This document shows positions 18,282 to 27,231 of a DNA stretch of 64,000 bases, piece after piece; position 1 is the first letter of the stretch; each line of letters begins with the position of its first letter. A program made the position numbers and the translations under genes. The stretch comes from Bosea sp. RAC05 (GTDB lineage Bacteria > Pseudomonadota > Alphaproteobacteria > Rhizobiales > Beijerinckiaceae): NCBI RefSeq assembly GCF_001713455.1, contig NZ_CP016464.1, forward strand, positions 1,784,001 through 1,848,000, read 5' to 3'. The notes beneath the pieces are model-generated. The model saw only the letters and a program-made list of their open reading frames with translations. It ran no database searches and was not told where the DNA came from.

Positions 18282-20255
18282 TCAGGCGGCGAGCGTGGTC
18301 ATCAGCCGGTCGACCTCGCTGGCCAGCCGCTGGCTCTGGTCGGTGAGCTGGTGCGCCGAGATATGGACCTGGGCTGCGGCATCGGTGGTGAGCCTGGCGC
18401 CGCCATTGACCTCGTCGATGGTGTGGGCGACCTCGGCCGTCAGATGCGCCGTGCGCTGGGCGTTGCTCGAGATCTCCTGGATGATCGCCGTCTGCTCGAC
18501 GAAGGCGGCGGCGATGGCGGTCGAGATGTCCGACATCTTCCCGATGGTGGTGCTGACCTGCCCGATCGACTCGACGGAGCTGCGTGTCGCGCCCTGCATG
18601 TCGGCGACGAGCCTGGCGATGTCATGCGTGGCGGCGGCGGTCTGGCCGGCCAGAGCCTTCACTTCGGCGGCCACGACGGCGAAGCCGCGCCCGGCATCGC
18701 CGGCGCGCGCCGCCTCGATCGTCGCGTTCAGCGCGAGCAGATTGGTCTGCTGCGCGATATCGGAGATGACGCTCAGCACGGAGCCGATCCGGTCGGCGGC
18801 GGTCGACAGCGCTGCCATCCGCTCGTCGGTCAGCCGCGTGTGATCAACCGCGCTGCGGGCGAAGCGGCTCGACTCGTCGAGCTGCCGGCTGATCTCGTTG
18901 ACCGCCATGGCGATTTCCTCGGCGGCGACGGCCATCGAGGTGACGTGGCCCGAGGCCTCCTGCGCCGCGACGCTGACGAGTTCGGAGCGTGTCTGGGACT
19001 GCCCGGCCGTGGCCGACATGTCGTCCGCCGCGGCCTCGAGCTGTACGGAGGCCGCCGCGACGCTGGCGACAATGTCGCCGGCCGCCTCCTGGAACTGGGT
19101 CGCGACCTCGCGTAGGAGCAATGATCGCTGCTGCGCGCTGCGCTCCTCGATGGCGGCCATCTCCTGCCGGGCCGCATCGGCGGCGATCAGTTGCAGGCGG
19201 AAATCCTCGATCGCGCGGGCGATCTCGCCGATCTCGTCCGAACGGTTGCAGCCGCTGATCGCCGTTTGCCGCTGCCCGGCCGAAACCCGGGCGACCTCGC
19301 GCGACAGCGCCACCAGCGGCTTCGCGAGGCTGCGCGCCGCGGCCATCGTCAGCACGATGATGACGACGAAGAAGGCCAGTTGCAGGCCGAGTTTCGTGCT
19401 GATGTCGCGCTCCTGCTGCGCGATCCGGTCAGTGAGCAGGCCCGCGAGGCTCGTCTCGGCGACACGGGTGAGGCCCGCCGCCCCCGCGAACTGGCGCTCG
19501 ATCGCCCTGTCAGCATCCGTGACGAGGCGCACCAGCGGCGCGCTGTCTGGCTCCAGGACGATATGGGCCGTCGCGGTGCTGACGGCATGGCTGGCCTGGA
19601 GCAGCGCCACGGGCGCATCGCCGAGCTGGGCCAGAATACGCCCGTCGGTATTGCCCTCGATGGCCGAGGCGACCGTATTCTGGACCGTGTCGCGGACCCG
19701 CTCGAACCGGCTGACGGCCGAAACCAGGGTCGCGAGATCGCTGCGCGTGCTGTAGCCGGTCCGGAAGGGCTCCAGAGCGCGCCGCAGCGCGGCTGTGGCC
19801 GTCGCGGCCTCCGGCAGCACGACGCTCACCAGGTTCATCAGGTAATAGCTGTCGAGCTTGGGATCGAGCGTCAGGTAGGAGCCGTCGGCGATCTTCACCA
19901 GGGCGGTCTGTGCCTGCTCGAAGGCCTGCACGGCATCGGGTCGCCCGGCGGCCCGCAGGAAGCTGCCGACGGCATCGGCCGATCCGAAGACGCCGTCATG
20001 GCGCGCCCGAACGGGCTCGAGCGCCGCGATCGTCTCCGGCGGAAGGCCGGTGGCGATGCGCGACAGGTCGAACAGAAGCGGCGTCAGGGCCTGCAGATAG
20101 CGGACGCCGTCCAGCTCGCGGCGGGCGAAGTTGATGTCCTTGTTGGCCTGATCGACATAGGAATAGGTCATCAGTCCGAAGGGAACCGCCACCAGAAGCA
20201 GAAGGCAGAGGAGCTTCCGGCTGATCTTGAAGTCTGCGTAGCGGAGAAAGCCCAT
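18282..20255 (-). CDS. Methyl-accepting chemotaxis protein
   Basis: A 657-residue chemoreceptor. The first membrane helix is at about residues 13-33, the periplasmic part (about 34-285) is helical and lacks an obvious Cache fold, so it is probably a four-helix-bundle type sensor, and the second helix lies at about 291-313. HAMP (314-366) and the signalling domain follow, with [17 protein letters not shown] near residue 500. There is no tether pentapeptide at the C-terminus (DRLMTTLAA). It is monocistronic, convergent with the lipid kinase gene. No che genes are nearby. Confidence 0.93.
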   Translation of the reverse strand: MGFLRYADFKISRKLLCLLLLVAVPFGLMTYSYVDQANKDINFARRELDGVRYLQALTPLLFDLSRIATGLPPETIAALEPVRARHDGVFGSADAVGSFLRAAGRPDAVQAFEQAQTALVKIADGSYLTLDPKLDSYYLMNLVSVVLPEAATATAALRRALEPFRTGYSTRSDLATLVSAVSRFERVRDTVQNTVASAIEGNTDGRILAQLGDAPVALLQASHAVSTATAHIVLEPDSAPLVRLVTDADRAIERQFAGAAGLTRVAETSLAGLLTDRIAQQERDISTKLGLQLAFFVVIIVLTMAAARSLAKPLVALSREVARVSAGQRQTAISGCNRSDEIGEIARAIEDFRLQLIAADAARQEMAAIEERSAQQRSLLLREVATQFQEAAGDIVASVAAASVQLEAAADDMSATAGQSQTRSELVSVAAQEASGHVTSMAVAAEEIAMAVNEISRQLDESSRFARSAVDHTRLTDERMAALSTAADRIGSVLSVISDIAQQTNLLALNATIEAARAGDAGRGFAVVAAEVKALAGQTAAATHDIARLVADMQGATRSSVESIGQVSTTIGKMSDISTAIAAAFVEQTAIIQEISSNAQRTAHLTAEVAHTIDEVNGGARLTTDAAAQVHISAHQLTDQSQRLASEVDRLMTTLAA

Positions 20256-20383
20256 TTTTCAGATGCCTGGAAACGCGCCGGTTCACGGCCGTCGTTTCAT
20301 GACGCTACGGCAGAAGACCCTATTTTACGTTAATCCGGCGCAGGAAAGTCTGGCCTTTCCCAAGCGTCGCCGCCCCTCATCGC

Positions 20384-20887
20384 TCAGGTGAGCCTTTCGC
20401 GCTCCAGCGCGTCCCCGTTTCGCGCCGTTCCGGCCTCCAATACGCGGGCGGTGAGGCCGCCATGGCCGCGGACCGCGTTGTAGCCGCCCAGGCCCAGCGT
20501 CTCCTCCATCCGCGAGCACGGGTGGCATTCTCCTGTCGCCTCCAGTAGCGCGGAGCCGAGCCTGAAACGGCGACCCTTGAGGGCCGCGAGGTTGATCCCC
20601 GCGACCACGATGTTGCGCCGGAGCAGCTCAGGGGCGACGGCCTCACAGCCGAGATGCGAGGCAATCGCGGCCAGATGTTCGGCCTGGATCAGCGTGACGT
20701 GGCGGGCGCCGCCGGTACGGCTGCTGTAGTGGTCGCCGATGAGCCCTTCGCTGGCGTCGAGCGTCGCCGTCTCGACGGACTGCATCGGTGCCCGCCGCGC
20801 CGGGCGCAGGCCGATCCAGACGATCCGCCCGGGGCGCAGCGGTCCGTCGATCAGCCGGGCGAGCGGGGAGGCGGGGTCGAGCGGCAT
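20384..20887 (-). CDS. MOSC-domain protein
   Basis: A 167-residue stand-alone MOSC domain, the fold of the C-terminal part of molybdenum-cofactor sulfurases and of YiiM/YuaD. The conserved GECHPCSRME segment (about residues 117-126) holds the cysteine thought to carry sulfur or bind the cofactor, and LIGDHYSSR and RRNIVVAGINL are family-typical. Its gene begins seven bases after the cysteine synthase stop on the same strand, a link that fits a role in sulfur transfer (inference). It is shorter than the 220-residue YiiM type. Confidence 0.85.
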   Translation of the reverse strand: MPLDPASPLARLIDGPLRPGRIVWIGLRPARRAPMQSVETATLDASEGLIGDHYSSRTGGARHVTLIQAEHLAAIASHLGCEAVAPELLRRNIVVAGINLAALKGRRFRLGSALLEATGECHPCSRMEETLGLGGYNAVRGHGGLTARVLEAGTARNGDALERERLT

Positions 20888-20894
20888 CGCCGGC

Positions 20895-21941
20895 TCACGC
20901 CATCACGCGCGCCACCACATCCTTCAGCGCGCCGGCGTCGCGCTCCAGCCAGCCCGGCACGGGCAGCCCCTTGGAGCGCAGGAACGCGGGATTGAACAGC
21001 TTCGACTGGTAGCGCGTGCCGTAGTCGCAGAGGATCGTCACGATGGTGTGGCCGGGGCCGAGCTGCCGGGCGAGCCGCATCGCGCCCGCGACATTGACGC
21101 CCGACGAGCCGCCCAGGCACAGCCCCTCATGCTCGAGCAGGTCGAAGACGATCGGGATCGCCTCCGAATCCGGGATCTGGAACGAGACGTCGATCGGCGC
21201 ATCGACCAGATTGGCGGTGATGCGGCCCTGGCCGATCCCCTCGGTGATCGAGGAGCCTTCCGACTTGAGCTCGCCGGTCGTGTAGAACGAGTGCAGCGCC
21301 GCGCCCATCGGGTCGGCCAGCCCGATGGTGATTGTCGGGTTGAAGCGCTTCAGCGCGATGCCGGTGCCCGCCAGCGTGCCGCCGGTGCCGACCGCGCAGA
21401 TGAAGCCGTCGACCTTGCCGTCCGTCTGCGCCCAGATCTCGGGGCCGGTCGTCTCGACATGGCCCTGGCGGTTGGCGGTGTTGTCGAACTGGTTGGCCCA
21501 GATCGCGCCGTTGGGTTCGCTCTTCGCCAGCTCGGCGGCGAGGCGGCCCGAGACCTTCACATAATTGTTCGGGTTGACGTAGCCGACAGCCGGCACCTCG
21601 ACCAGCGTCGCGCCGGCCAGCCGCAGCATGTCCTTCTTCTCCTGGCTCTGCGTCTCCGGAATCACGATCACGGAGCGATAGCCCAGCGCATTGCCGACCA
21701 GCGCGATGCCGATGCCGGTGTTGCCGGCCGTGCCCTCGACGATGACGCCGCCCGGCCGCAGCTGCCCCTTCGCCTCGGCGTCGCGGATGATGGCGAGCGC
21801 GGCGCGGTCCTTGACCGACTGGCCGGGGTTCATGAACTCGGCCTTGCCGAGGATGGTGCAGCCCGTCTGCTCCGAGGCCCGCTTCAGCTTGATGAGCGGC
21901 GTGTTGCCGATCGCTTCGATGACGCCGTCGCGGCTCGCCAT
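20895..21941 (-). CDS. cysK: Cysteine synthase (O-acetylserine sulfhydrylase)
   Basis: A 348-residue PLP enzyme of the cysteine synthase / cystathionine beta-synthase family. Lys44 in MNPGQSVKDRAA is the PLP lysine, EGTAGNTGIGIA (about 70-80) is the substrate loop, and AVGTGGTLAGTG is the phosphate-binding loop. It makes cysteine from O-acetylserine and sulfide. It is about 30 residues longer than E. coli CysK, with a C-terminal extension (WLERDAGALKDVVARVMA) as in alphaproteobacterial 'cysteine synthase A' relatives. The ATG at 21941 has an AGGGAA-like site. MOSC follows directly; the RNA methyltransferase gene diverges 133 bases away. Confidence 0.93.
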   Translation of the reverse strand: MASRDGVIEAIGNTPLIKLKRASEQTGCTILGKAEFMNPGQSVKDRAALAIIRDAEAKGQLRPGGVIVEGTAGNTGIGIALVGNALGYRSVIVIPETQSQEKKDMLRLAGATLVEVPAVGYVNPNNYVKVSGRLAAELAKSEPNGAIWANQFDNTANRQGHVETTGPEIWAQTDGKVDGFICAVGTGGTLAGTGIALKRFNPTITIGLADPMGAALHSFYTTGELKSEGSSITEGIGQGRITANLVDAPIDVSFQIPDSEAIPIVFDLLEHEGLCLGGSSGVNVAGAMRLARQLGPGHTIVTILCDYGTRYQSKLFNPAFLRSKGLPVPGWLERDAGALKDVVARVMA

Positions 21942-22073
21942 ATCCGGATTTCCCTGTTTGCTCCCAACCTGATAGGCGAAAGCGGCGGACGGGTCACCAG
22001 CCTCGCGCCGCTCGGCCCCCGAACGAAACAGGGCGATCGGCGATGGCCGGCGCCGGAGATAATCTTGCCCCCG

Positions 22074-23327
22074 ATGACGCTCGCGATGAACGAGATTCTC
22101 TCCGTCGGCCGCCTCGGGCTGCGCGGCGACGGCATCGCGCAGACGCCGACGGGCGATGTCTTCGTGCCCTATGCGCTGCCCGGCGAGACGGTGCGCGCGG
22201 TGCGCGACGGCGAGCGCGCCCAGCTCGTCGAGATCATCACACCCGCCGAATCGCGCATCGCACCGATCTGCCCGCTCTTCACCCGCTGCGGCGGCTGCGC
22301 CGCCCAGCACATGTCGGAGAGCCTGTATCGCGAATGGAAGCGGCGCCAGGTCGAGACCACGCTGGAGCGCGCCGGCATCGCCGCGCCCATCGCGGACATC
22401 GTCGACGCGCATGGCGCCGGCCGCCGCCGCGTCACCTTCCATGCGAGGCGCGAGGGCCCCGGCATGCTTGTCGGCTTCATGGTCGCGCGCAGCCATGATC
22501 TCGTCGCTGTGCCGGCCTGCCCGGTGCTGGCGCCGGGCCTGGCGCGTGCCCCCGCCGCGGCCCAGCTCGTCGCCAACCGGCTCGGCGGCTCGAACAAGCC
22601 GCTCGACATCCAGGTCACGGCCTCCGAGGCCGGGCTCGACATCGACATTCGCGGCCATGGCCCGGCCGGCGAGAAGCTCAGGCTCTCCTTGACGGAGGCG
22701 GCCGAGCGGCTCGATCTGGCGCGGCTCTCCATGCATGGCGAGATCGTCGTCGAGCGCCGCCCGCCGCAGCAGCGCATGGGCCGCGCGATGGTCGCGCCGG
22801 CGCCCGGCGGCTTCCTCCAGGCGACGGCAGCGGGCGAGGACGCGATCGGCGCGCTCGTGCTGGCCGCGCTGCCCGCCAAGGCCAAGCGCGTCGCCGATCT
22901 CTTCGCGGGTTGCGGGCCGATCGCTTTCCGCCTCGCCGAGCGGGCGCAGGTGCTGGCCGTCGAGAGCGACAAGGCCGCCATCCTGGCCCTGACGCGCGCC
23001 GCCAGCACGACACAAGGCCTGAAGCCGATCGCCAGCGACGTGCGCGATCTCTTCCGCCGGCCGCTGCTGGAGCACGAACTGAACGGCTTCGACGCCGTCA
23101 TCCTCGACCCGCCGCGCGCCGGCGCCGAGGCCCAGGCGCGGCGGCTGGCGGCGGCCAAGACCCCGACCGTGATCTACGTGTCCTGCGACGCGGGGAGCTT
23201 CGCGCGCGACGCCGCGATCCTGATCGCGGGCGGATATGCGCTGGACGGTGTGACGCCGGTCGACCAGTTCCGCTATTCCGCCCATATCGAGCTCGTCGGC
23301 GTCTTCCGGCGCGCCAAGAAGAGCTGA
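22074..23327 (+). CDS. Fe-S 23S rRNA/tRNA (uracil-5-)-methyltransferase, RlmD/TrmA family
   Basis: A 417-residue RNA m5U methyltransferase. An N-terminal TRAM-like domain (about 1-60) precedes the [4Fe-4S] ligands C66, C72 and C75 in CPLFTRCGGCAAQ, with a fourth in the later VPACPVL. The SAM motif is ADLFAGCGPIAFRLAE. DAVILDPPRAGA and YVSCDAGSFARD, which has the nucleophilic cysteine, and HIELV with the catalytic glutamate, complete the RumA/RlmD signature. The target uridine (U747 or U1939 type) cannot be deduced. Start is ATG 22074 or ATG 22086; no clear ribosome site decides. Confidence 0.9.
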   Translation: MTLAMNEILSVGRLGLRGDGIAQTPTGDVFVPYALPGETVRAVRDGERAQLVEIITPAESRIAPICPLFTRCGGCAAQHMSESLYREWKRRQVETTLERAGIAAPIADIVDAHGAGRRRVTFHARREGPGMLVGFMVARSHDLVAVPACPVLAPGLARAPAAAQLVANRLGGSNKPLDIQVTASEAGLDIDIRGHGPAGEKLRLSLTEAAERLDLARLSMHGEIVVERRPPQQRMGRAMVAPAPGGFLQATAAGEDAIGALVLAALPAKAKRVADLFAGCGPIAFRLAERAQVLAVESDKAAILALTRAASTTQGLKPIASDVRDLFRRPLLEHELNGFDAVILDPPRAGAEAQARRLAAAKTPTVIYVSCDAGSFARDAAILIAGGYALDGVTPVDQFRYSAHIELVGVFRRAKKS

Positions 23328-23343
23328 GACCCCGGAGGCATCC

Positions 23344-24756
23344 GTGAGCGCATCCATCCTCGACGACATGGCGGCCATCGTCGGCGCGAAGAACATCGTC
23401 ACCGATGCCGACGCCATGGTGCCCTATCTCAAGGAATGGCGGGACCTGTTCCGCGGCAAGGCGCAGGCGATCGTGCGCCCGGGCTCGACCGCGGAGGTCG
23501 CCGAGCTCGTGAAGCTCGCCGCCCGCACCGGCACGCGCCTCGTGCCCCAGGGCGGCAACACCGGCCTCGTCGGCGGCCAGATCCCGATTGCCGAGGGCCG
23601 CGAGATCGTGCTCTCGCTGCAGCGCATGGACCGCGTCCGCAGCCTGGACACCGACAGCGACACGATGACGGTGGAAGCGGGCCTGACGCTGCAGAAGGCG
23701 CAAGAAGCGGCGGAGGCGGCCGGGCGCCTGTTCCCGCTCTCGCTCGCCTCGGAGGGCTCCTGCACCATCGGCGGCAATCTCTCGACCAATGCCGGAGGCA
23801 CGGCGGTGCTCGCCTATGGCAATGCCCGCGAGCTCTGCATGGGCCTCGAGGTCGTCCTCGCCGACGGGCGAATCTGGAACGGGCTGCGCCAGCTCCGCAA
23901 GGACAACACCGGCTACGATCTGAAGAATCTCTTCATCGGTGCCGAGGGCACGCTCGGCATCATCACCGCTGCCGTGCTGAAGCTGTTCCCGCAGCCGGCG
24001 GCGCGCGCCACCGCTTTCCTCGCCGTGCCCGACCCTGAAGCGGCGCTTTCGCTGCTCAACGCCGCCAAGGCCGGCGCCGGTGGCACGCTCACCACCTTCG
24101 AGCTGATGTCGCGGCTCGGCGTCGAATTCGTTCTGCGCCATGCCGCTGGCGCGCGCGACCCGCTCTCGGAGCCGTCGCCCTGGTATGTGCTGATGGAGGT
24201 CTCGGCCCAGTCCGCGACCGGGCTCGACGAGGCGGTCGAGGCCTTCCTCGGCGAGGCCCTCGAGAACGGGCTGGTCACCGACGCCGCGCTCGCCGGTTCG
24301 CTCTCCCAGCGTGCCGATTTCTGGAAGCTGCGCGAGATGCTCTCCGAGGTGCAGACCTACGAGGGTGGCTCGATCAAGCACGACGTCTCGGTGCCGCTGC
24401 ATGCGGTGCCGGCCTTCATCGCCCGCGCCTCGCAGGCCGTGTCGGCGATGGTGCCGGGCTGCCGACCGCTGCCCTTCGGCCACATGGGCGACGGCAACAT
24501 CCACTTCAACGTCAGCCAGCCCGTCGGCGCCGACAAGGCCAGCTTCATCGCGCGCTGGGAAGAGATGAACACGGCGGTCCACGCCATCGTCAGCGAGATG
24601 CACGGCTCGATCTCGGCCGAGCATGGCATCGGCCGCCTGAAGCGCGACCTGCTGCCCGGCGTCAAGGATCCGGTCGAACTCGCCCTGATGAAGACGCTGA
24701 AGGCGACGCTCGATCCGCAGGGCATCCTCAACCCCGGCGCCGTGCTGGCCATGTGA
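23344..24756 (+). CDS. FAD-linked D-2-hydroxyacid dehydrogenase
   Basis: A 470-residue FAD-binding PCMH (VAO-type) flavoprotein of the GlcD/D2HGDH/D-lactate dehydrogenase family. The FAD domain has RLVPQGGNTGLVGG and ASEGSCTIGGNLSTNAGG; the C-terminal FAD_oxidase_C domain has the metal/substrate motif GHMGDGNIHFNV (about residues 378-390) and SAEHGIGRLK. The family oxidises D-2-hydroxyglutarate, D-lactate or related acids and passes electrons to a quinone or ETF. The GTG start at 23344 lies five bases after GGAGG and 16 bases after the RNA methyltransferase stop, so the two genes are probably cotranscribed. Its stop codon TGA touches the outer arm of the inverted repeat at 24756. Confidence 0.9.
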   Translation: MSASILDDMAAIVGAKNIVTDADAMVPYLKEWRDLFRGKAQAIVRPGSTAEVAELVKLAARTGTRLVPQGGNTGLVGGQIPIAEGREIVLSLQRMDRVRSLDTDSDTMTVEAGLTLQKAQEAAEAAGRLFPLSLASEGSCTIGGNLSTNAGGTAVLAYGNARELCMGLEVVLADGRIWNGLRQLRKDNTGYDLKNLFIGAEGTLGIITAAVLKLFPQPAARATAFLAVPDPEAALSLLNAAKAGAGGTLTTFELMSRLGVEFVLRHAAGARDPLSEPSPWYVLMEVSAQSATGLDEAVEAFLGEALENGLVTDAALAGSLSQRADFWKLREMLSEVQTYEGGSIKHDVSVPLHAVPAFIARASQAVSAMVPGCRPLPFGHMGDGNIHFNVSQPVGADKASFIARWEEMNTAVHAIVSEMHGSISAEHGIGRLKRDLLPGVKDPVELALMKTLKATLDPQGILNPGAVLAM

Positions 24757-24857
24757 GTTCCAACAGTTCGGCGCAAAAACGGTTCTTTGTGTTGGAACGG
24801 CCGCTCATGTTAGAGTTCCAACACAACGAGCTGTCTTTGCGCCGAACTGTTGGAACT
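24756..24857. repeat. Nested perfect inverted repeats in the leader of the nucleotidyltransferase gene
   Basis: Two perfect inverted repeats are nested. The outer pair (22 bases each) is 24756-24777 and 24836-24857; the inner pair (12 bases each) is 24787-24798 and 24815-24826 with a 16-base loop. All four arms contain the same octamer GTTCCAAC or its complement, at 24757, 24791, 24815 and 24849. The left outer arm overlaps the stop of the upstream gene; the right outer arm ends four bases before the ATG at 24862 and contains its GGA ribosome site. In RNA it would form a long hairpin hiding that site; in DNA it could be four operator boxes. Confidence 0.9.
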
Positions 24858-24861
24858 GACG

Positions 24862-25896
24862 ATGCGTCCGCTCGACAATGATCAGCGTCGCGAGACGATC
24901 AACACGCGCCAGCGCTATATGGCCTTTCGCGAGGCGAAGCAGCGCCTCGAAGGCTATCGCGGCTCGATGGTCTGGTCCGCCACCAAAGGCACGGACTATC
25001 TCCTTCATAGCAGCTACGCTGATGCGCGCGGCCGTCGCACTCAGAAGTCGCTCGGTCCCCGTTCGCCCGCGACTGAACAGATCAAGCTGGATTTCGAGAC
25101 TGGCCGCTCCACCGCGCGCCGGCGTCTGAAGGCCGCGAAGGCGACGCTCGATCGCCAGGGTGCGCTCAATCGCGCCCTGGGTTTGGGTCGCGTGCCGCTG
25201 ACGAGCGCACGCATCATCCGCGCGCTGGACGAGATCGGTGTTCTCGGCAAGGGATTGCGGATCGTGGGAACGAACGCGCTTTACGCCTACGAGGCCGCCT
25301 CCGGCGTTTTTGTCGATCCCGACATCACGTCCACCGAGGATATTGATCTCCTGTTCGACGCGCGCCGCGAATTGCGTTTCGTCGCCAGCCGCGATCTCGG
25401 TGAGGACGGCTTGATGGGACTGCTCCGGCGGATCGACCCCAGCTTCGCGCGAAGCCGGGAGGCCTTTCGCGCTGTCAACGACGAGGGTTTTCTTGTCGAT
25501 CTCATCATGCCGGCAGCGATTCCGCCCTGGAAACAGGTGCGTGACAGCCTGATCGGAGCGGCGGACGATCTGAGTGCCGTTGCGATCGACGGTCTCGAAT
25601 GGCTGGAGAACGCGCCGCCTTTCGAAGCCGTCGCGATCGACGAACGCGGCATGCCGCTGAGAATCGTGGCGGTGGACCCCCGCGTCTTCGCCGCTCACAA
25701 GTTCTGGCTCTCCGGACAGCCGGGCCGCGACCCGCTGAAGCGTGACCGCGACAAGGCGCAGGCAGAGGCTGTCGGGCAACTCGTGGCGCGTCACCTGACG
25801 CATCTCTCGATCGCATCGAAGGAACTGGCCGCGCTGCCTCGCGCGATTGTCGAGACGGCCCGCCCGCTGTTCAGGGTGAATGGCGAGACGCGTTAG
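24862..25896 (+). CDS. GSU2403-family nucleotidyltransferase-fold protein
   Basis: A 344-residue protein I assign to the GSU2403/NTP_transf_8 nucleotidyltransferase-fold family, whose function is unknown. The N-terminal third is basic and helical. The putative catalytic core has VGTNALYAY (135-143), an S-x-E-D-I-D motif with D160 and D162, and a third acidic residue D213 in FLVDLIMP, the two-metal arrangement of the fold. AAHKFWLSGQ and a basic helix follow. ATG 24862 is preferred; a TTG at 24850 would lie inside the inverted repeat. The stop overlaps the convergent SRAP gene. Relatives of this fold include AbiEii-type and MenA-type toxins, so an RNA- or protein-modifying role is conceivable, but unproven. 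Confidence 0.75.
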   Translation: MRPLDNDQRRETINTRQRYMAFREAKQRLEGYRGSMVWSATKGTDYLLHSSYADARGRRTQKSLGPRSPATEQIKLDFETGRSTARRRLKAAKATLDRQGALNRALGLGRVPLTSARIIRALDEIGVLGKGLRIVGTNALYAYEAASGVFVDPDITSTEDIDLLFDARRELRFVASRDLGEDGLMGLLRRIDPSFARSREAFRAVNDEGFLVDLIMPAAIPPWKQVRDSLIGAADDLSAVAIDGLEWLENAPPFEAVAIDERGMPLRIVAVDPRVFAAHKFWLSGQPGRDPLKRDRDKAQAEAVGQLVARHLTHLSIASKELAALPRAIVETARPLFRVNGETR

Positions 25897-26645
25897 AACA
25901 GATCGCCCTGAGCGTCGTCCCGGGTGGCTTTCCGGGATCGGGACCGTGTTGCGACAACCGGCTCCACGGCCCCATCGAACGGCGCCTGAACCTCCGGGCC
26001 GTCATTCGCCACCTTGTTCACGGCGCTGCCGATCCGCACCATCTCCAGCAGATCCTCCGGCGGCGGCCGCAGCAGCGCGGTGTAGGACTGGGCTTCGGCC
26101 GCGGGATCGAGCCAACAGTCGAAGTCGCGGGGATCGAGGATCACCGGGCAGCGGTCGTGGATCGCCGACATCAGCCCGTTCGCCGGGCCGTTGACCAGCG
26201 CGACGGTATCGATCTCCGAACCGTCCTGCGAATGCCAGGTCTCCCACAGCGCCGCGAAGGCGAAGAGCCCGCGATCGGGCCGCCGGAACAGATAAGCGCG
26301 GCTCTGCGCCTGGCGGCCCTCGCCGAGCCGGTGCCATTCGTAGAAGCCGTCGGCCGGCATCAGGCAGCGCCGCCGCGTCAGCGCCGCGCGGAAGGAGGGC
26401 TTGGTCGCGGCACTCTCGCCGCGGATGTTGATCACGAGCGGGAAGTCCCTGGGGTCCTTGACCCAGCCCGGGATGAAGCCCCAGCGCATCAGCATGAACT
26501 GCCGGTGGCCGTCGTGCTGACGCACCACCGGCACGGGCTGCGTCGGCGCGATGTTGTAGCGCGGCGGAAAGTTCGGCTGCTCGGGATAGCCGAACAGGGA
26601 CCGCATCGCGGTGGGGGGCAGGGTGATGGCGTAGCGGCCGCACAT
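25893..26645 (-). CDS. SOS response-associated protein (SRAP/HMCES/YedK)
   Basis: A 250-residue SRAP-domain protein. Cys2 (MCGRY), exposed after removal of Met1, forms a thiazolidine crosslink with abasic sites in single-stranded DNA. The other conserved residues are present: N73 (NIRGES), E103 (FYEW) and H163 (AIHDRCPVIL). The C-terminus is a basic tail (ATRSRSRKATR). The start at 26645 is fixed because Cys2 must follow the initiator Met. It protects the genome when replication meets abasic lesions. The stop codon overlaps the stop of the nucleotidyltransferase gene by three bases in convergent orientation. Confidence 0.94.
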   Translation of the reverse strand: MCGRYAITLPPTAMRSLFGYPEQPNFPPRYNIAPTQPVPVVRQHDGHRQFMLMRWGFIPGWVKDPRDFPLVINIRGESAATKPSFRAALTRRRCLMPADGFYEWHRLGEGRQAQSRAYLFRRPDRGLFAFAALWETWHSQDGSEIDTVALVNGPANGLMSAIHDRCPVILDPRDFDCWLDPAAEAQSYTALLRPPPEDLLEMVRIGSAVNKVANDGPEVQAPFDGAVEPVVATRSRSRKATRDDAQGDLF

Positions 26646-26727
26646 GACCCCGATGTGGCCCTCCCGGCGGGCGCGATCAATACTTTGTTTGGGTTTGGCG
26701 CAGCATAGTCCCGGCGGTTTGGGGTTC

Positions 26728-27231
26728 ATGATGACCGTCTCCGCGATCAAGGCGCTGGCTGGTGGAGGCGATGGCGGGGGTGAAACGCCCGGGGGGCCGC
26801 GCCTCTCGACCGACTTCCTCAATCTCTACGCCGAAGCCCTCATGCTGATCGGGATGGCCGCCGAGGATCTCGATATCGTGGCGGATCTGCAGGCCTGGCG
26901 CCCGGTGAGCTACCGCGACCATTTCGCGACGTCGCCCTTGCGCTGTGCGCCGTCGGCGCTCGCGGCCTATGACGCCCTCCCGCCCACACGCCGGGAGGGG
27001 TTCGAGAATCTCTGCCTGGCGATGACCCGACTCGTGACGACCGCCGCCGCGCTGCTGGCCGACCGGCAGGAAGGGCTCGATGCGACGACCATCGCCGATG
27101 TCGCGGGCGATGCGCTGCGGCGGCAGATCGGCCGCGCCACCCATTTCATCAATGCCAACGGCACGATCGACATTGGTGTGGCCGAGAGCCGTGCGCTGCA
27201 GGCCGAGGTCGACGCCCTGTTTCGGGGCTGA
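26728..27231 (+). CDS. Hypothetical protein, 167 residues
   Basis: The frame encodes MMTVSAIKALAGGGDGGG..., a Gly-rich start followed by a helical body (about residues 28-165) with TDFLNLYAEALMLIGMAAED and HFINANGTIDIG. It has no signal peptide or membrane segment and I do not recognise a named family. Composition and codon use match the neighbours, supporting it as real. The start is one of two adjacent ATGs (26728, 26731) after a weak GGGG site. It diverges from SRAP by 82 bases, and its TGA stop lies immediately against the tlyA stop. Confidence 0.65.
   Translation: MMTVSAIKALAGGGDGGGETPGGPRLSTDFLNLYAEALMLIGMAAEDLDIVADLQAWRPVSYRDHFATSPLRCAPSALAAYDALPPTRREGFENLCLAMTRLVTTAAALLADRQEGLDATTIADVAGDALRRQIGRATHFINANGTIDIGVAESRALQAEVDALFRG

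Noticed and set aside
20322..20350. Promoter for the second chemoreceptor (TAAAAT on the minus strand at 20322-20327)
   Set aside because: No matching -35 element at the right distance for sigma-70 and no flagellar sigma-28 motif.
24756..24857. Inverted repeats as a MITE or insertion-sequence ends
   Set aside because: The ends look like terminal inverted repeats, but there is no target duplication and no transposase, and the right arm is fused to a gene start.
24850..24861. TTG 24850 as start of the nucleotidyltransferase
   Set aside because: It would place the first codons inside the palindrome arm; ATG 24862 is four bases beyond it with GGA upstream.
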